Origin: Onchocerca volvulus
Lineage: Eukaryota > Nematoda > Chromadorea > Rhabditida > Onchocercidae
NCBI GenBank assembly: GCA_000499405.2
Contig: HG738137.1
Location: 17,692,581-17,756,580, forward strand
DNA: 64,000 nt
Direction: 5' to 3'
The translations under genes and the position numbers were made by a program. Below the pieces are notes generated by a model. It made no database searches. It was not told the origin of the DNA and worked only from the letters and a program-made list of their open reading frames with translations. This document shows positions 50,701-60,200 of the stretch, one piece after another (the stretch's first letter is position 1; every line of letters begins with the position of its first letter).

Positions 50701-53700
50701 CCTCCAGTTGATCCTTCAAAACCATATCAGGTCAAATAATTTTTATTTCTTTCCAACGCAATTTTATCATATGGATTTAATAAAGATTTGGAATTTAATT
50801 CTAATGAAGATTTGAAATTTTATTAGTTGAGGATTTTTAAATTTGATTTTTTTCGAAATTTAAAAATTAATCTACTAGATTGCTAACTTTTTTTTTTTTC
50901 TTTTTTTAGCTGCAATCATTAGCGGACATACGCGCCGGATCATTGCCACCTCAGGGAATTCAATCGAAAGCCACTAGTTCAACAAAAAATTTACGTACGT
51001 CGGACGATTTGGAAGCTCGAACTGAACCAGAAAGCGGAGCGGAGGTATTCTAATTTAAGTTTTCAAATTAAATACGTCATCGAAGCAATCAGAATTTCAG
51101 TTATCTAATTTCAATGGTAGTACTACTTATTACATATTAGATATGTCATGCATCGATTATTTTGATTAATCTGCTGATCAAGATATCAGCACTTCAAATC
51201 ATTTGATCTTCGTCGACTATAAGCATTAGTGATTTTCGATAATGTTTCTTATTTTATGCCATTTCTTAATTCCACTTCAATGAATTTCAAAGTTGATCTA
51301 TTTAAAACAAATTTTATACTTAATCGATGATCTAAATTCAAATATCTTAACTCTGGATCAACGAATCATCACTCGTATTATTTCTTACTTCACTGATTTC
51401 TTTCCAAAAATCATTTACCTGGAAAAAATTGCAATAGAATTTTCGATGAAAAAGTTTTGTAAATCTTCAGGATACAACAGATTATAGTTCTTCGGACCAA
51501 TATGAGAAAGTACCATTCCCATCAATACCGGAAAATCCTTTACCCGAACCGCATCTGAATATATTGATGTCCAACCCGCAGGTAAAATTAATTTCTAACA
51601 ATTACTGATTGCTATTTTTATTGATATATTCTATTATCGAGCATTTAAAAAGCATAAAATGATCATAGAATCATAGATAAGATTCTGATTGTAAACAAAA
51701 AATTAGAGCATAGATTCAATATTTGAATGAAATATTTCTGTTAACTATAAATTGATAAAATTGAATCCTACAGTGTCAAAAGAAAAATTAAATTCTGTTT
51801 TTTTTTTTTTTAGTTTAAATTCAATTTATCATTTCTTTTTGCAGGTAATGTCAAATTTACCATCATATATTTCTGCTCAGTCAACATCTTCCGATAACTT
51901 CATTTCCAATTATTTGAATTATCCAACACGAAGTCAAAATCCTGAAATAAGCAAGGTTAATGAATAACTATTTCTTTGGTAGATCAATTTTTTATTGAAA
52001 ATATTTGATAAATTATGGGATTAGAATTAAATAATTTTCTAGTTTCATAATAATTCCAACCATATTTGTAATATAATTCCGGTCAGCATTTTGATTGTTG
52101 TTAGACAATTATAACAATAATCAAAATACATCTTTTCCTTTCTTTTTTCTCCTCATTAATCTTTCTTCTTTTATATAATATATTCCTAACATACGGATTG
52201 TTTATATTTTATCAGATTCTAAAGTTTTCGATCATTTCTTAAATAACCCAAACGTATTCGTTGTAATTACATCAATTTGATTATATTATCAGCTTGAATA
52301 AACTTTACAATGAACTTTGGGATTAATTTTTCGCAGGATGATGAAGAGCAACAAAATCCTTCATCACCTTCTCGACGTATGAAAGAACGGCAAAAAGTAT
52401 TGAAAGGTGAAACGCTATTTAAACGGATGTCATTTAATCCAAAATTATGGGATACAAAAGCGAAAGCAGGTGGTAGTATAACTGTGGAAAGTATCGATGA
52501 AAGCCAAGAAATATCGAAAAAAAGCTCTGAGTTCTGTTTTGTAAATAGAATTTAATTAAAACATAATTAAAACAAAATGGATTAGTTTGTTTATTTCAAT
52601 CAAATGAGCTCAAAACTATGTTTTCATTCACTTTTCTAATTCGACTAGCTCCGAGCAGTAAATCTTGATCTTATCCAGATAGTCTACAATTCTTAAGATG
52701 ATGAGCCATTTATGGAATAACAAGAATTATTATCCAAGATATAATAGCTTATGGCATTAAATTAAATTATTATAGCAAACAAAAGGAAATATCAAAAGAT
52801 GGAAGTATCGATAGTGGAAGGAAAAAATTTGAACGATTTCAAACAATAGCTTCAATGAAACCTGGAATATCGGAAGCATCGTATACATAAACTTTTCAAA
52901 TTATCCATAAATGTTTCTTAGTAATTGGACAATTTTTTCCTCTAGCTTTATGTGTTTACAACAGTATTTAAAAAATTATTTTAAGAAATTTTGTAAAATT
53001 TTTTGAATCAAAAAAAATTTTGAAATAATGCTGATGTTTTGTTTAAATTTTAGAGGAGAATTCGAATTGCAAAATAGGCCAAATACACCGAGGCGAAGAT
53101 CGTTGTTTTCTAATGAAACAGAGCGATTTGAACCAGCTTCACTACATTTAGCAACGGCCATGTATCCGACAAGAAAGTTGGAAGCACAAATTACAACTAA
53201 AATACCTTTGCTCAAGGTAATTGTTACTGATAGCTAACATAGATAAATGATATGCCAAACATTTCAGCCAATCCTCAATGAGTTCATGGAATTCATTTGA
53301 AAACCGAACGTTAATTAATTTATGAGTTTTTGAATTTATTTTAAATATTAAATAAATTGCATTTTGTCGAAAATAGAACATTAGTTAATTTATGGATCGA
53401 TAAATGCGAATATTGATCAATTTAAAAGATAGAAATTATCACATCTTATTCTAATCTTATAGTAAACTATTCTTTAATAATAATGAAATATTGTTGAAAA
53501 TTTCTTGAATTAATTTAAGAATACAGATAGAATGTTCAAAATGCCCAAGTATTGTACACCTTCTTAATTTCATAACTTAAGCATTACAGTAACAAATCAA
53601 TCAATCCACCGTAATTCGGATCTCAAATTAGTAAAACTATAAATAGGTTCAGTAAATTAAATCTGGAACGTATGATGAATCAAATTTATACAAAATTTGT

Positions 53701-54683
53701 TCAGAAATGTGGTAACTTTAGCATCCAAAATTCGTGTTTTAAGTTTTGAACTTCAAAAATAGACTTTTGGACTTCTGTTTATTGGAACTTATTTTTCACT
53801 TCTTTTGAGTTTCTATCTCAATTTTAATATCTTGATCAGATTTTAATCTGATTTGTAACTGAATTTATGATCTAAGATGAAGTGGCAGGTTCACTGATCG
53901 GAATCAGTGCAAAGTCACTTTGCAATTGAACTGAAAGTGAAAGTGATGATTCTAAGAAGATATTTTCAGAAAATTTCACAAGAAATCAAAGAAGAGATAC
54001 CCACTTCATCATCACCATCATCATCTAGGCAACAACAGCAATCCACTCCACTCATCGGTAATGGACCTATTTCATCGTCACCATCCGGTCGACCGCTGGC
54101 AAATCATATCGGAGCGCTAAATGAGAAGGAAAAATCACGAAGAACTAGTAATACTGGACCGAACCAAATACTGGTACTACAGGAAGCCTTGAAACATGGT
54201 TTGGCTAGCACCAAACAACAATTAATGCAAACCAGTGAAACTCTGGATGGAATGCGAGGGTTAGTTTCGTTCTTCAAATTAATGCAATTCACTATTTCTC
54301 GAATAGAAATGGGTAAATTTCAGATAACAGACGGCAGTTCTTGATTCAAAGAAATAAACTTTTTTTTTCTATATGTTGCTTGATTGTGATGATCTTCATT
54401 GAAGGATATTTGGAAGTTTGTAGCCAACAAGAATACTTTAAATAAATAATTTTTTTTTTTTTATAGTTTACGATACATGGAATCAGAGAAGCAGAAATTG
54501 GGTGATCCGAAGGTATTGGCGAAACTCACCAAATTACCGAACTTTATGTCGCGAATTGATTCTTCAGAGAAGAAGCAAGAATCATCCACAATTTCTGGTA
54601 CATCGTTAAAATCGCCAAATGGTTCAAGCACTGTTTCAGGGCAGAATCTAGAAGGTCGAAAAGGTGATACTGGAGTCCTTTAA
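25913..54683 (+). CDS. dyc-1: DYC-1 / NOS1AP (CAPON) family adaptor protein, whole gene
   Basis: This spliced gene joins in frame over about 20 exons to about 992 residues. Exons 1-6 encode a phosphotyrosine-binding (PTB) domain, residues about 20-190, with the family signatures [29 protein letters not shown] [20 protein letters not shown] and [13 protein letters not shown]. The middle is rich in S, T, P and Q. Residues about 416-499 form a coiled coil ([36 protein letters not shown]). The last 170 residues are again helical and polar. In C. elegans DYC-1 is a muscle adaptor linked to the dystrophin complex; mammalian NOS1AP binds neuronal NO synthase. The C-terminus here is GDTGVL, without an obvious class I PDZ ligand. 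Family assignment rests on sequence recognition of the PTB domain and is strong; the isoform structure is inferred. Confidence 0.93.
27919..27990 (+). CDS. dyc-1: dyc-1 exon 2
   Basis: TTTCAG acceptor, consensus donor CGA|GTAAGT, phase 0 at both ends, 24 residues ([20 protein letters not shown] and RRVR), a core PTB segment conserved with NOS1AP. Confidence 0.95.
28361..28450 (+). CDS. dyc-1: dyc-1 exon 3
   Basis: ATTACAG acceptor, donor AAG|GTCACT, 30 residues in phase 0 ([20 protein letters not shown], then a basic KVVLRRKK end). PTB core. Confidence 0.94.
28615..28679 (+). CDS. dyc-1: dyc-1 exon 4
   Basis: TTTCAG acceptor, donor AG|GTTTGC, 65 nt; encodes [20 protein letters not shown] and H plus two bases of the next Arg codon. 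Confidence 0.93.
29265..29373 (+). CDS. dyc-1: dyc-1 exon 5
   Basis: TTTCAG acceptor, one base completes Arg, then [20 protein letters not shown] and the strand ending FKSSKK; donor AAG|GTCTTT in phase 0. It is followed by a 14.5-kb intron. Confidence 0.93.
29374..31020. other. start of the 14.5-kb dyc-1 intron
   Basis: AT-rich intron sequence. A T-rich tract at 29967-29983 and an A/G-rich tract at 30449-30500 are the only notable points. Confidence 0.6.
31020..31338 (+). mobile_element. decayed non-autonomous Helitron relative
   Basis: Begins CGATATAAATAAAAATGTAA, resembling the TCTATATAAATAAAAATG ends of the other copies, and ends with TACGCTCCGCGT, the GC hairpin seen at the 3' ends of this family. 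The CTRR end is degraded (CTATT). Inside, AACGTTGCATTCAAATAGAC (about 31190) repeats a block at about 31063 and also matches the larger element near 32119. Placement in the family is moderately certain. Confidence 0.5.
31900..35315 (-). mobile_element. Helitron with decayed Rep region, in dyc-1 intron, antisense
   Basis: On the minus strand it begins TCTATATAAATAAAAATG (35315) and ends CAGCTAG (31900-31903), a CTRR end. It has a GC hairpin (CATGC-GGA-GCGTG at 31915-31927 on the plus strand) just inside the 3' end and a subterminal inverted copy of the 5' motif at about 31984-32003. This end arrangement resembles the asymmetrical-inverted-repeat Helitrons (Helentron-like). Coding remnants lie at about 33948-32600. 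No Pif1-type helicase domain is visible, so the copy is internally deleted and dead. GC is higher than in the surrounding intron. Confidence 0.85.
32600..33948 (-). pseudogene. Helitron replication-protein (Helitron_like_N / Rep N-terminal) remnant
   Basis: The minus strand shows, in order: [20 protein letters not shown] (33948 on), a block with FKTTIDVM and, in shifted frames, HADKTP-like and [12 protein letters not shown] pieces (33550-33400), then a longer intact block (33280-32918) with [36 protein letters not shown] and [16 protein letters not shown] shifted block near 32750-32690 contains [10 protein letters not shown]. These are N-terminal Helitron Rep features as known from many animals. 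At least three frameshifts and several stops interrupt it; the part encoding the catalytic KYxxK-type motif and the helicase is not visible. Confidence 0.85.
37786..37924. repeat. (TC)n and (TTCC)n microsatellites
   Basis: A CTCTCT run of about 26-33 bases (37786-37818) and, 85 bases later, five TTCC units (37905-37924). Confidence 0.9.
38609..38692. repeat. imperfect 42-bp tandem repeat
   Basis: TTGTGTTTCATCCATCTATT... and TTGTATTTCATTCGTCTGTT... are adjacent copies; a more diverged third copy may start near 38519. Confidence 0.6.
41211..41393 (+). CDS. dyc-1: dyc-1 alternative first exon
   Basis: ATG at 41211 opens 61 residues ([20 protein letters not shown] and on to a P/Q-rich end, VTDHDLE) closed by a consensus donor GAG|GTATGT in phase 0. 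The next dyc-1 exon (43885) starts in phase 0, so the junction keeps frame. There is no close upstream acceptor, which fits a true transcription start in this intron. The resulting isoform of about 900 residues lacks exons 1-5 and therefore most of the PTB domain. Confidence 0.82.
41394..43884. other. dyc-1 intron between alternative first exon and shared exon 6
   Basis: AT-rich, with (TA)n at about 42884-42920 and a T tract at 43067-43094. No coding sequence supported. Confidence 0.6.
43885..44011 (+). CDS. dyc-1: dyc-1 exon 6 (end of PTB domain)
   Basis: TTTTCAG acceptor, donor AAAA|GTAAGT. It encodes [20 protein letters not shown] and [16 protein letters not shown]..., the C-terminal PTB helix conserved with NOS1AP. 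It starts in phase 0 and ends with one base over. Confidence 0.95.
46752..46997 (+). CDS. dyc-1: dyc-1 cassette or second alternative first exon
   Basis: The frame is open from an AG at 46750-46751 (CCTGTTAG) to a consensus donor ATCG|GTAAGT at 46998. If internal, it enters with two bases and leaves with one, exactly matching exons 6 and 8, and adds 82 residues. If it is a first exon, ATG at 46775 starts [20 protein letters not shown]. The product is very basic ([13 protein letters not shown]) with a DDDDFDAR acidic patch. Either use keeps frame. Confidence 0.7.
47318..47612. repeat. imperfect 159-bp tandem duplication in dyc-1 intron
   Basis: TTCATTTCAATTTCTCTTC, pyrimidine tracts, ATGATTTATAGTTTTCTT / ATAATTTATGGCTTTCTT and TTTTTTTAAATAT[AG]..AA recur in the same order with a period of about 159. 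Confidence 0.75.
48058..48212 (+). CDS. dyc-1: dyc-1 exon 8
   Basis: ATTACAG acceptor; two bases complete a codon, then [20 protein letters not shown], an SPSP-rich stretch and MQKHHSM; donor ATG|GTATTT in phase 0. Disordered linker after the PTB domain. Confidence 0.9.
48445..48626 (+). CDS. dyc-1: dyc-1 exon 9
   Basis: TTTTAG acceptor, phase 0 start [20 protein letters not shown], a S/T/Q/P-rich end, donor GG|GTAATC leaving two bases. Confidence 0.9.
48880..49015 (+). CDS. dyc-1: dyc-1 exon 10
   Basis: ATTACAG acceptor; one base completes Gly, then [20 protein letters not shown] and on to LPTMPYYP; donor CCT|GTTTGT in phase 0. Confidence 0.9.
49346..49537 (+). CDS. dyc-1: dyc-1 exon 11
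   Basis: TTTTTAG acceptor, 64 residues in phase 0, rich in P, S, Y and L ([20 protein letters not shown]), ending LSLSLDQ at donor CAG|GTGCAT. Confidence 0.9.
49820..49945 (+). CDS. dyc-1: dyc-1 exon 12 (coiled coil)
   Basis: ATTACAG acceptor, 42 residues in phase 0 with heptad-like L/Q/A spacing ([39 protein letters not shown]), donor CAG|GTTTAT. It corresponds to the coiled-coil region of the NOS1AP family. Confidence 0.92.
50021..50086. repeat. long hairpin in dyc-1 intron 12
   Basis: Arms 50021-50052 (AGTTAATTAATTAATCAAAA TGGTAGAGAACA) and 50056-50086 are inverted copies over about 30 bases with a 3-base loop (GCC), a two-base bulge and few mismatches. Confidence 0.7.
50297..50422 (+). 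CDS. dyc-1: dyc-1 exon 13 (coiled coil)
   Basis: TTTCAG acceptor preceded by a (CATAT)n run, 42 residues in phase 0 continuing the coiled coil ([26 protein letters not shown]), donor CCA|GTACAA. Confidence 0.92.
50575..50730 (+). CDS. dyc-1: dyc-1 exon 14
   Basis: TTTTCAG acceptor, 52 residues in phase 0 ([20 protein letters not shown] through [14 protein letters not shown]), donor CAG|GTCAAA. Confidence 0.9.
50910..51044 (+). CDS. dyc-1: dyc-1 exon 15
   Basis: TTTTTAG acceptor, 45 residues in phase 0 ([20 protein letters not shown], then [16 protein letters not shown]), donor GAG|GTATTC. Confidence 0.9.
51471..51581 (+). CDS. dyc-1: dyc-1 exon 16
   Basis: CTTCAG acceptor, 37 residues in phase 0 ([20 protein letters not shown] through LNILMSNPQ), donor CAG|GTAAAA. 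Confidence 0.9.
51845..51955 (+). CDS. dyc-1: dyc-1 exon 17
   Basis: TTTTGCAG acceptor, 37 residues in phase 0 ([20 protein letters not shown] through NPEISK), donor AAG|GTTAAT. Confidence 0.88.
52337..52540 (+). CDS. dyc-1: dyc-1 exon 18
   Basis: TTCGCAG acceptor, 68 residues in phase 0 ([40 protein letters not shown], ending SSEFCF), donor TTT|GTAAAT. If not spliced, a stop follows at 52553-52555, giving a shorter isoform. Confidence 0.85.
52786..52880 (+). CDS. dyc-1: dyc-1 exon 19 (start uncertain by 10 bases)
   Basis: The frame [31 protein letters not shown] is protein-like and joins exon 20 in phase through donor ATC|GTATAC. The best-looking acceptor (ATTATAG, exon from 52776) would be out of phase with exon 18; an AG ten bases further (exon from 52786) restores the frame but has a poor pyrimidine tract. 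Chosen start is therefore inferred from phase. Confidence 0.68.
53054..53216 (+). CDS. dyc-1: dyc-1 exon 20
   Basis: ATTTTAG acceptor; one base completes Ser, then [20 protein letters not shown] and on to ITTKIPLLK; donor AAG|GTAATT in phase 0. The basic RRRSLFS stretch resembles a kinase or 14-3-3 site, which is inference only. Confidence 0.9.
53970..54259 (+). CDS. dyc-1: dyc-1 exon 21
   Basis: TTTTCAG acceptor, phase 0, 96 residues: a S/Q-rich stretch ([20 protein letters not shown]) followed by a helix ([33 protein letters not shown]); donor GG|GTTAGT leaves two bases. Confidence 0.9.
54467..54683 (+). CDS. dyc-1: dyc-1 exon 22 (last coding exon)
   Basis: TTTATAG acceptor; one base completes Gly, then [20 protein letters not shown] and a S/T-rich tail to TAA at 54681-54683. 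The protein ends GDTGVL. A possible polyadenylation signal AATAAA lies at 55451. Confidence 0.9.
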
Positions 54684-57071
54684 AGGGTTTATTATTTAGT
54701 TGACCGAAGAAATTAATTATATCAGTTATTTTATACAAAAGATTTACTTCCATTCATTCCATTTTTGACGTTTTCAATTTTTTTTATATTTTGGGGAAAA
54801 AAAAATCATTGCTGAATTTTATTGATCTCCTACGTATCGGCAAATTAACTTCATCATGATTTTGAAGATTTACAAATAATTGGCTGTAAGATTATCGAAT
54901 AATGGGAATTACTATTAATTTATTCCTCATTTAAATAGACCGTGAAGTTCGATTAAAGGCTAACTTCTTTTCTAGATGACATTTTTGTGGATTATTCTCA
55001 TTGTAATTTCATGTATGATAGGTATGTTTGAAACGATGGAAAATATCTTTCAAAAAGTAAGATTAAATATTCAGTAATTCATTTATTTTAATTTGACGAT
55101 AGAAAGTTATTTCACTATGAGAAAAAGATTCATAGTATTATATGATGGATAAGTTTTAAAAATTGTTACTGTCGTCTTTCTCAATTTTTTCCTTTTATTA
55201 TTATTATTATTATTACTACTATTATTACTATTATTATTATTATTACTATTATTATTATTGTTCACTCACATATAAAATTTTTTATTTGTTGTAAACATGA
55301 AAATATTTGCAAATTTTTAATATTTATATATTTTACATAATATTTATATTTTAGCACACTGTGATAGCTTGCTCGGACACAATCCACGATCATTCAAATA
55401 CCTTTTAAAAAAAAAAAAATTAAATATTCGAATTTAAGATAAATTTAAATAATAAAGTACTCTTTCATTAATCTTTGATTTTTTTCTGTTAATTTTAAAT
55501 TTTGGATCAAATATTTCAATTCTTTATTGCAAAAATTGACAAAGTGATTGTGACTGAGCTAGCAATTCTCTTTTATTCGAATAGCTTGAAAATATGGGAT
55601 TTGTTTATTTGTTTGTTTGTTTTTCTTTTTTCATCGTCTATTTTTGATGAATGAAAGAGTGATTCAAATGATGAAAATGAAAAGGAATTTCATTACTCGA
55701 AGTTATTGCCATGAAGAAAAGCCAAAATATACAATCTATGCATGAGGGAAGTATAAAATGACTCAAGGAACTATCATCAATTATCCTTAATTAATTAGTC
55801 TAAAATATTTCATTAGTTTATTTTGAACGTTTTTCCTGATTTTACACATTTTTCTCTTTTCTTTCTTTGATTAACGTTGAAATCTAAAGTTTTTTTTTTT
55901 TTTTTGAATTTTCCAATTTTTTCGACTTTTCAAGACAATGACGAAAAACAAGAAATTCCGATATTTATCATTGCTTCCGCTGCGAATATAAGCAAAGCAA
56001 AAAGAATGCTGAAATGCAAGAATTAATTTTCGATAAAGGAATTTGCATTCTTCGAAAATTGAAAACAGAATGAAATCTTTCAAACAAAATAGTTGAAATA
56101 ACGCATGCCAGTTTCAAGTGCTTTTTTTGTCGTGTTAAATTGCTATATTGCAATTAATTTTTTCATTTAAATTTTTTTTTATCTTGATTATTAAAAAAAA
56201 AAAAAATCAGGGAATGGTCGTCTACCAATAAAGTCAAGGTAAACAGCCTTAATTTTTTTATAGATTCTGAACAGTAATTTATTAAAATTTTCCTGAATAA
56301 GTAAAGGATGAGCTATCGCTTTCATTTTGATTTTTTTTATTTGTAAAAAAAAAAAAAATTGGATCTTGAAATCAGATTGTTCTTGAATTTTAAGCTTTTA
56401 TCATCTTCTCTATCACTTTAAATCTTTTCGTTTTTGAATCAAACGATTTAAAATGATAAAGAAGACAGCAAAAACTTAGAAGTTAAGAATAATCTGGTTT
56501 TAGACTCAATTGATTTCAGATAAAAAAAATTTGAAAAATTAAATGTTTCGTAGTTTAGATTGGCAGATTGGCCATTTTGACAGGAATTGCTTTTTGAAAA
56601 TAACAATGATAGTAAATTTACTGGAACAATAAATAAATGGAAAGAATAATTATAAAAGCTTGATTTGATCAGGTAATTGAAGAAATTTATTAGTTCTCAT
56701 TCGAATATTAAATGAACGACTTCTGCATTATGGATTATTTCAATAATCTTGATAAAAGTTTGCTGATTTCTCTATTCTGTATAAGTAAATAATTAAAACT
56801 GATGATTATCATTATCATTCACTTTACTCTTTAGACAAAATATTCAATTAGTTATGAGAATAAGATGGAATAAAAAATTCTTTCGCTTCTTGTTAGTATT
56901 ATCATCGTAACTTAGTGATAATACATATTTCACAGTACAAAACATATGCGTGTTATTTTTTCCTTTCAAAACATTTGAACAAAAATTTACATACAAACAA
57001 AAATATCTCTTTTATACACGTCATCTGAAGAAAGATCTCTTCGTTTCTACTAAGATGATATTTGCGATGCA
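54684..57071. other. dyc-1 3' flank and convergent intergenic region
   Basis: Holds an (ATT/ACT)n trinucleotide run (55197-55259), a possible AATAAA at 55451-55456 and T tracts near 55888. No coding sequence supported on either strand. Confidence 0.6.
55197..55259. repeat. (TTA)n trinucleotide repeat with TAC variants
   Basis: About 21 trinucleotide units, mostly ATT/TTA with scattered ACT, in the 3' flank of dyc-1. Confidence 0.9.
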
Positions 57072-57267
57072 TTATGATAATATCAAATAACCAAGAATAA
57101 AAATAAATGATAAGATAGATACGGCGACACCATGTATAGCAACGAATGCATTAGTCCAATCTTCTTGATAATTACTTAATGCGGATGACTTATCATGCCC
57201 ATTCGGTGATATGCTGTTATCCATTGAATTAAACACACAAATAAACTTGTTAATGATTTCTGATGTT
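57072..57267 (-). CDS. LGC channel last exon, TM4
   Basis: TTTTCAG acceptor; one base completes Arg, then TSEIINKFICVFNSMDNSIS, a polar loop, and TM4 ending ILGYLILS before TAA. The very short tail after TM4 is usual for the family. Confidence 0.82.
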
Positions 57268-60200
57268 CTGAAAATTTCAATGAATTGAATAAACCATTTT
57301 AATTGGAATAATTCTTTTCTCGTTCCGAATACTATATGAAAATGGAAGTATTGCTCGTAAACCGAAATTTTATAATATAAATAAAACGAAATAATCGAAG
57401 TAATCTGTTTGGGAGAAATTTTGTAGTATTTCTCAGGCAAATGAATCACATATCTACATCTGGGCACAAAGATTCTTTATTCTCACATCTTCCGATTTCT
57501 TGTTAGAGCTTCTGGGCATCGTGTGAAATGTTGAGATGTTAACTGTCAGTAATGTTACGAGGACTGAAGCTGGTGAGAGTTGTCCATCTTTAATCCTAAA
57601 CAATTTTTTGGACAACTAAGGATTGTAAGCTTCCGCTTACTATCAATACCAAACTTTCGCATATTATCAGTACTATCAATCCTATCCATATAAAAAGGAG
57701 CGTTTCGGGATAGCTAGATCAGTATCTTCAAAGAGAGCAGTTTCTTCAACAGCAGTTTTTTTTTTTTTTTTTTTTTCAACATCAGTATCAGCGGCAATTC
57801 ATTTCCAATCCAATTTCGAAGACGATTTCAACAACAGCACGAGCGACAGTTCAGCAGGAGCAACAGAAGTGGTGGAGTGCAAAGAGAACGGCAGTCACAG
57901 AAGAAAATACGAAAACGTAATGAACATTCAATCGATTGTTAGTATCTTTTATCGTTTACGGTGTATTGTTCAATTAATCCTTATTACTGTATAAGTGCGA
58001 TATTGTGTATAATATCATATAAACCCAATAAAGCCCATTGTTGAATTAACCGAATCACAATAGCAAAAAGATCTTCAATCTTACAGAATGAAAAACCAAA
58101 TTATACAATCCGATCAGATTTTTCACAACAAGTATATCCAGGTTTAAATTATTATTATTACACTTTGCAGAGCTTCTGAAGTCTTTTAATGAATCTGCAT
58201 CGAAAACTTTTTTACAACTTTTCACATTTTGGCTTATTTGATTATCTGTATTAATGGATTTTATTATCTAAGAAAGAAATTTGTAAAAATACCAAAATAG
58301 ACCTTATAAGCCAATTCCATGGCGGAAGATTTCGACGAATTTTGCTACACATCCAGAGAATAGTTGATACAGTTATACTGAACATATTAATCATTGTAGC
58401 GAATTCCAAAAATCGCACTGAAAAAGTTTTAAAATTTCATTTTGATATACTTTTGCTAATGATATCGGAAGATAAGGAATTTTTCGATCATTTTCATTTC
58501 TTACAAAAATTTTCAAATTTTTTTTCATCTTTTTTTTTTTTATTTTTTTCGAAAAGAAAGGGAGATTGAATTCATTTTAAATTTAACAGATTCAAATACA
58601 TACATATTTTAGGTGTTGCATCTGCTGAACCAAGATGTGTAGAAATAAGTGTGGAAAAAAGTTGAAGTGTTGAGAATTGTAGGAAAAGTACGAACATTTT
58701 TGCAAATATTTGCAAATGAATTTGTCCTAGCAGAGGTGTCAAAAGGAAAAAGATGGATATGATAGTATTGGGTAGTGACAATTCAATATGTAAGGATTTT
58801 GTAGAACGTTTCAGGTTTAAGCAGAAGCCAAGCTGAAATTATGCAATAGAACTTTCATGTGTGAGCTAAGATTTAACAGTATCATATTTTTTTAGCATTT
58901 TATTTTTTCAAATTTCAATTTACTCAAATGATGCCTCAATGGAACTCAATAAAATGATTTAAAACTTATATTTGGAATTCTGAAAATTGCAAATGTCCAA
59001 TACCTGTGGAACCTGTGAATCTTGCATTATTTGAACAGTTGGCATGCTACCGGAAACATACCAACCATAATCACGGAAATATTTTACATCCGTGAAAACT
59101 GGTCGACCTGAAGTGGTAAATTCCATTCCACCCTGAAATGCATATCTTATTGCTATAAATGCAAGCTTAAAGTAAAAAAAAAATTTGATTTTTACAATTT
59201 CTTTTACCACATTATATTGAAAAAGAAGAAGAAAAAGAATTTTGTCACTAAAATGGACATTTTTTGAATTATTGAATTTTAGTGTCAACTCATATCAAAA
59301 ACAAATTATAATTTAAAATTTAGTTGACTGAAATTATAACAATAAATGCACTAATATTGACTGCCATCATTTTAATTTGAACTTTTTTTTTTCAGCTAAA
59401 CCTGATTAACATGCGGTTCGATTTGATAGCAACATTTGTACATATCATTTGGGAAATTTTTGAAATCAGAATCATCACAAAATGTTCGAAGCGAAAAATT
59501 GATGATAGCGCGAATAGTACCATTACTATTGACCGAAACGCGTCGTATCTCCATTAGATCACCATTACGGATTGCTGTATCAAATCTAAACAAGTTTGAA
59601 TTTAAAAAATTTTAAAATCTGACCTCGGAGAAATTTTCATTAACTACAAATGAGCAGATCTCGAAGGGAATTTCGAGAGCATTTTCTTCTCCTTGAAAAA
59701 TTTCATTCTGAAATAATTATTTAAAATATTCGAATTAAACTTAATCACTTCTAAGCCATCAAAAATCATAAAATCTGAAGTTTCATTACGTTTGTGCTGT
59801 GAGTATTGGAACCCAGACGTGATTGATGGAATTGATTTCCAGTTTTTTTAATTTCCAATGTTCTTCATCCCAGCTGAGTCGACTATCCTCCCAAGATGCA
59901 ACGATATAACCATTGATATTTAAGTCTTTCATGATTTCATTCTGAAATAGTTATCTAAAATACTGGAACTAAATTTAGTCAATTTGTTAATATTGTGAAA
60001 ATAAGTCATAAATAAGGCATTTAATTGACAATTATTAAATACCTAATTTATGACTTTCTTTCTTTTTTTTATATTTTTCTATGCTTGCTTATATGAATTA
60101 ATAATCTCTGTCCGATATGTGCAAATTTTTTGAGGCTATAAACCGGTTTTAGCGGTTTAATAAAAATTATGAACCAGTTCTGACGCGCAATATGCTTAAA

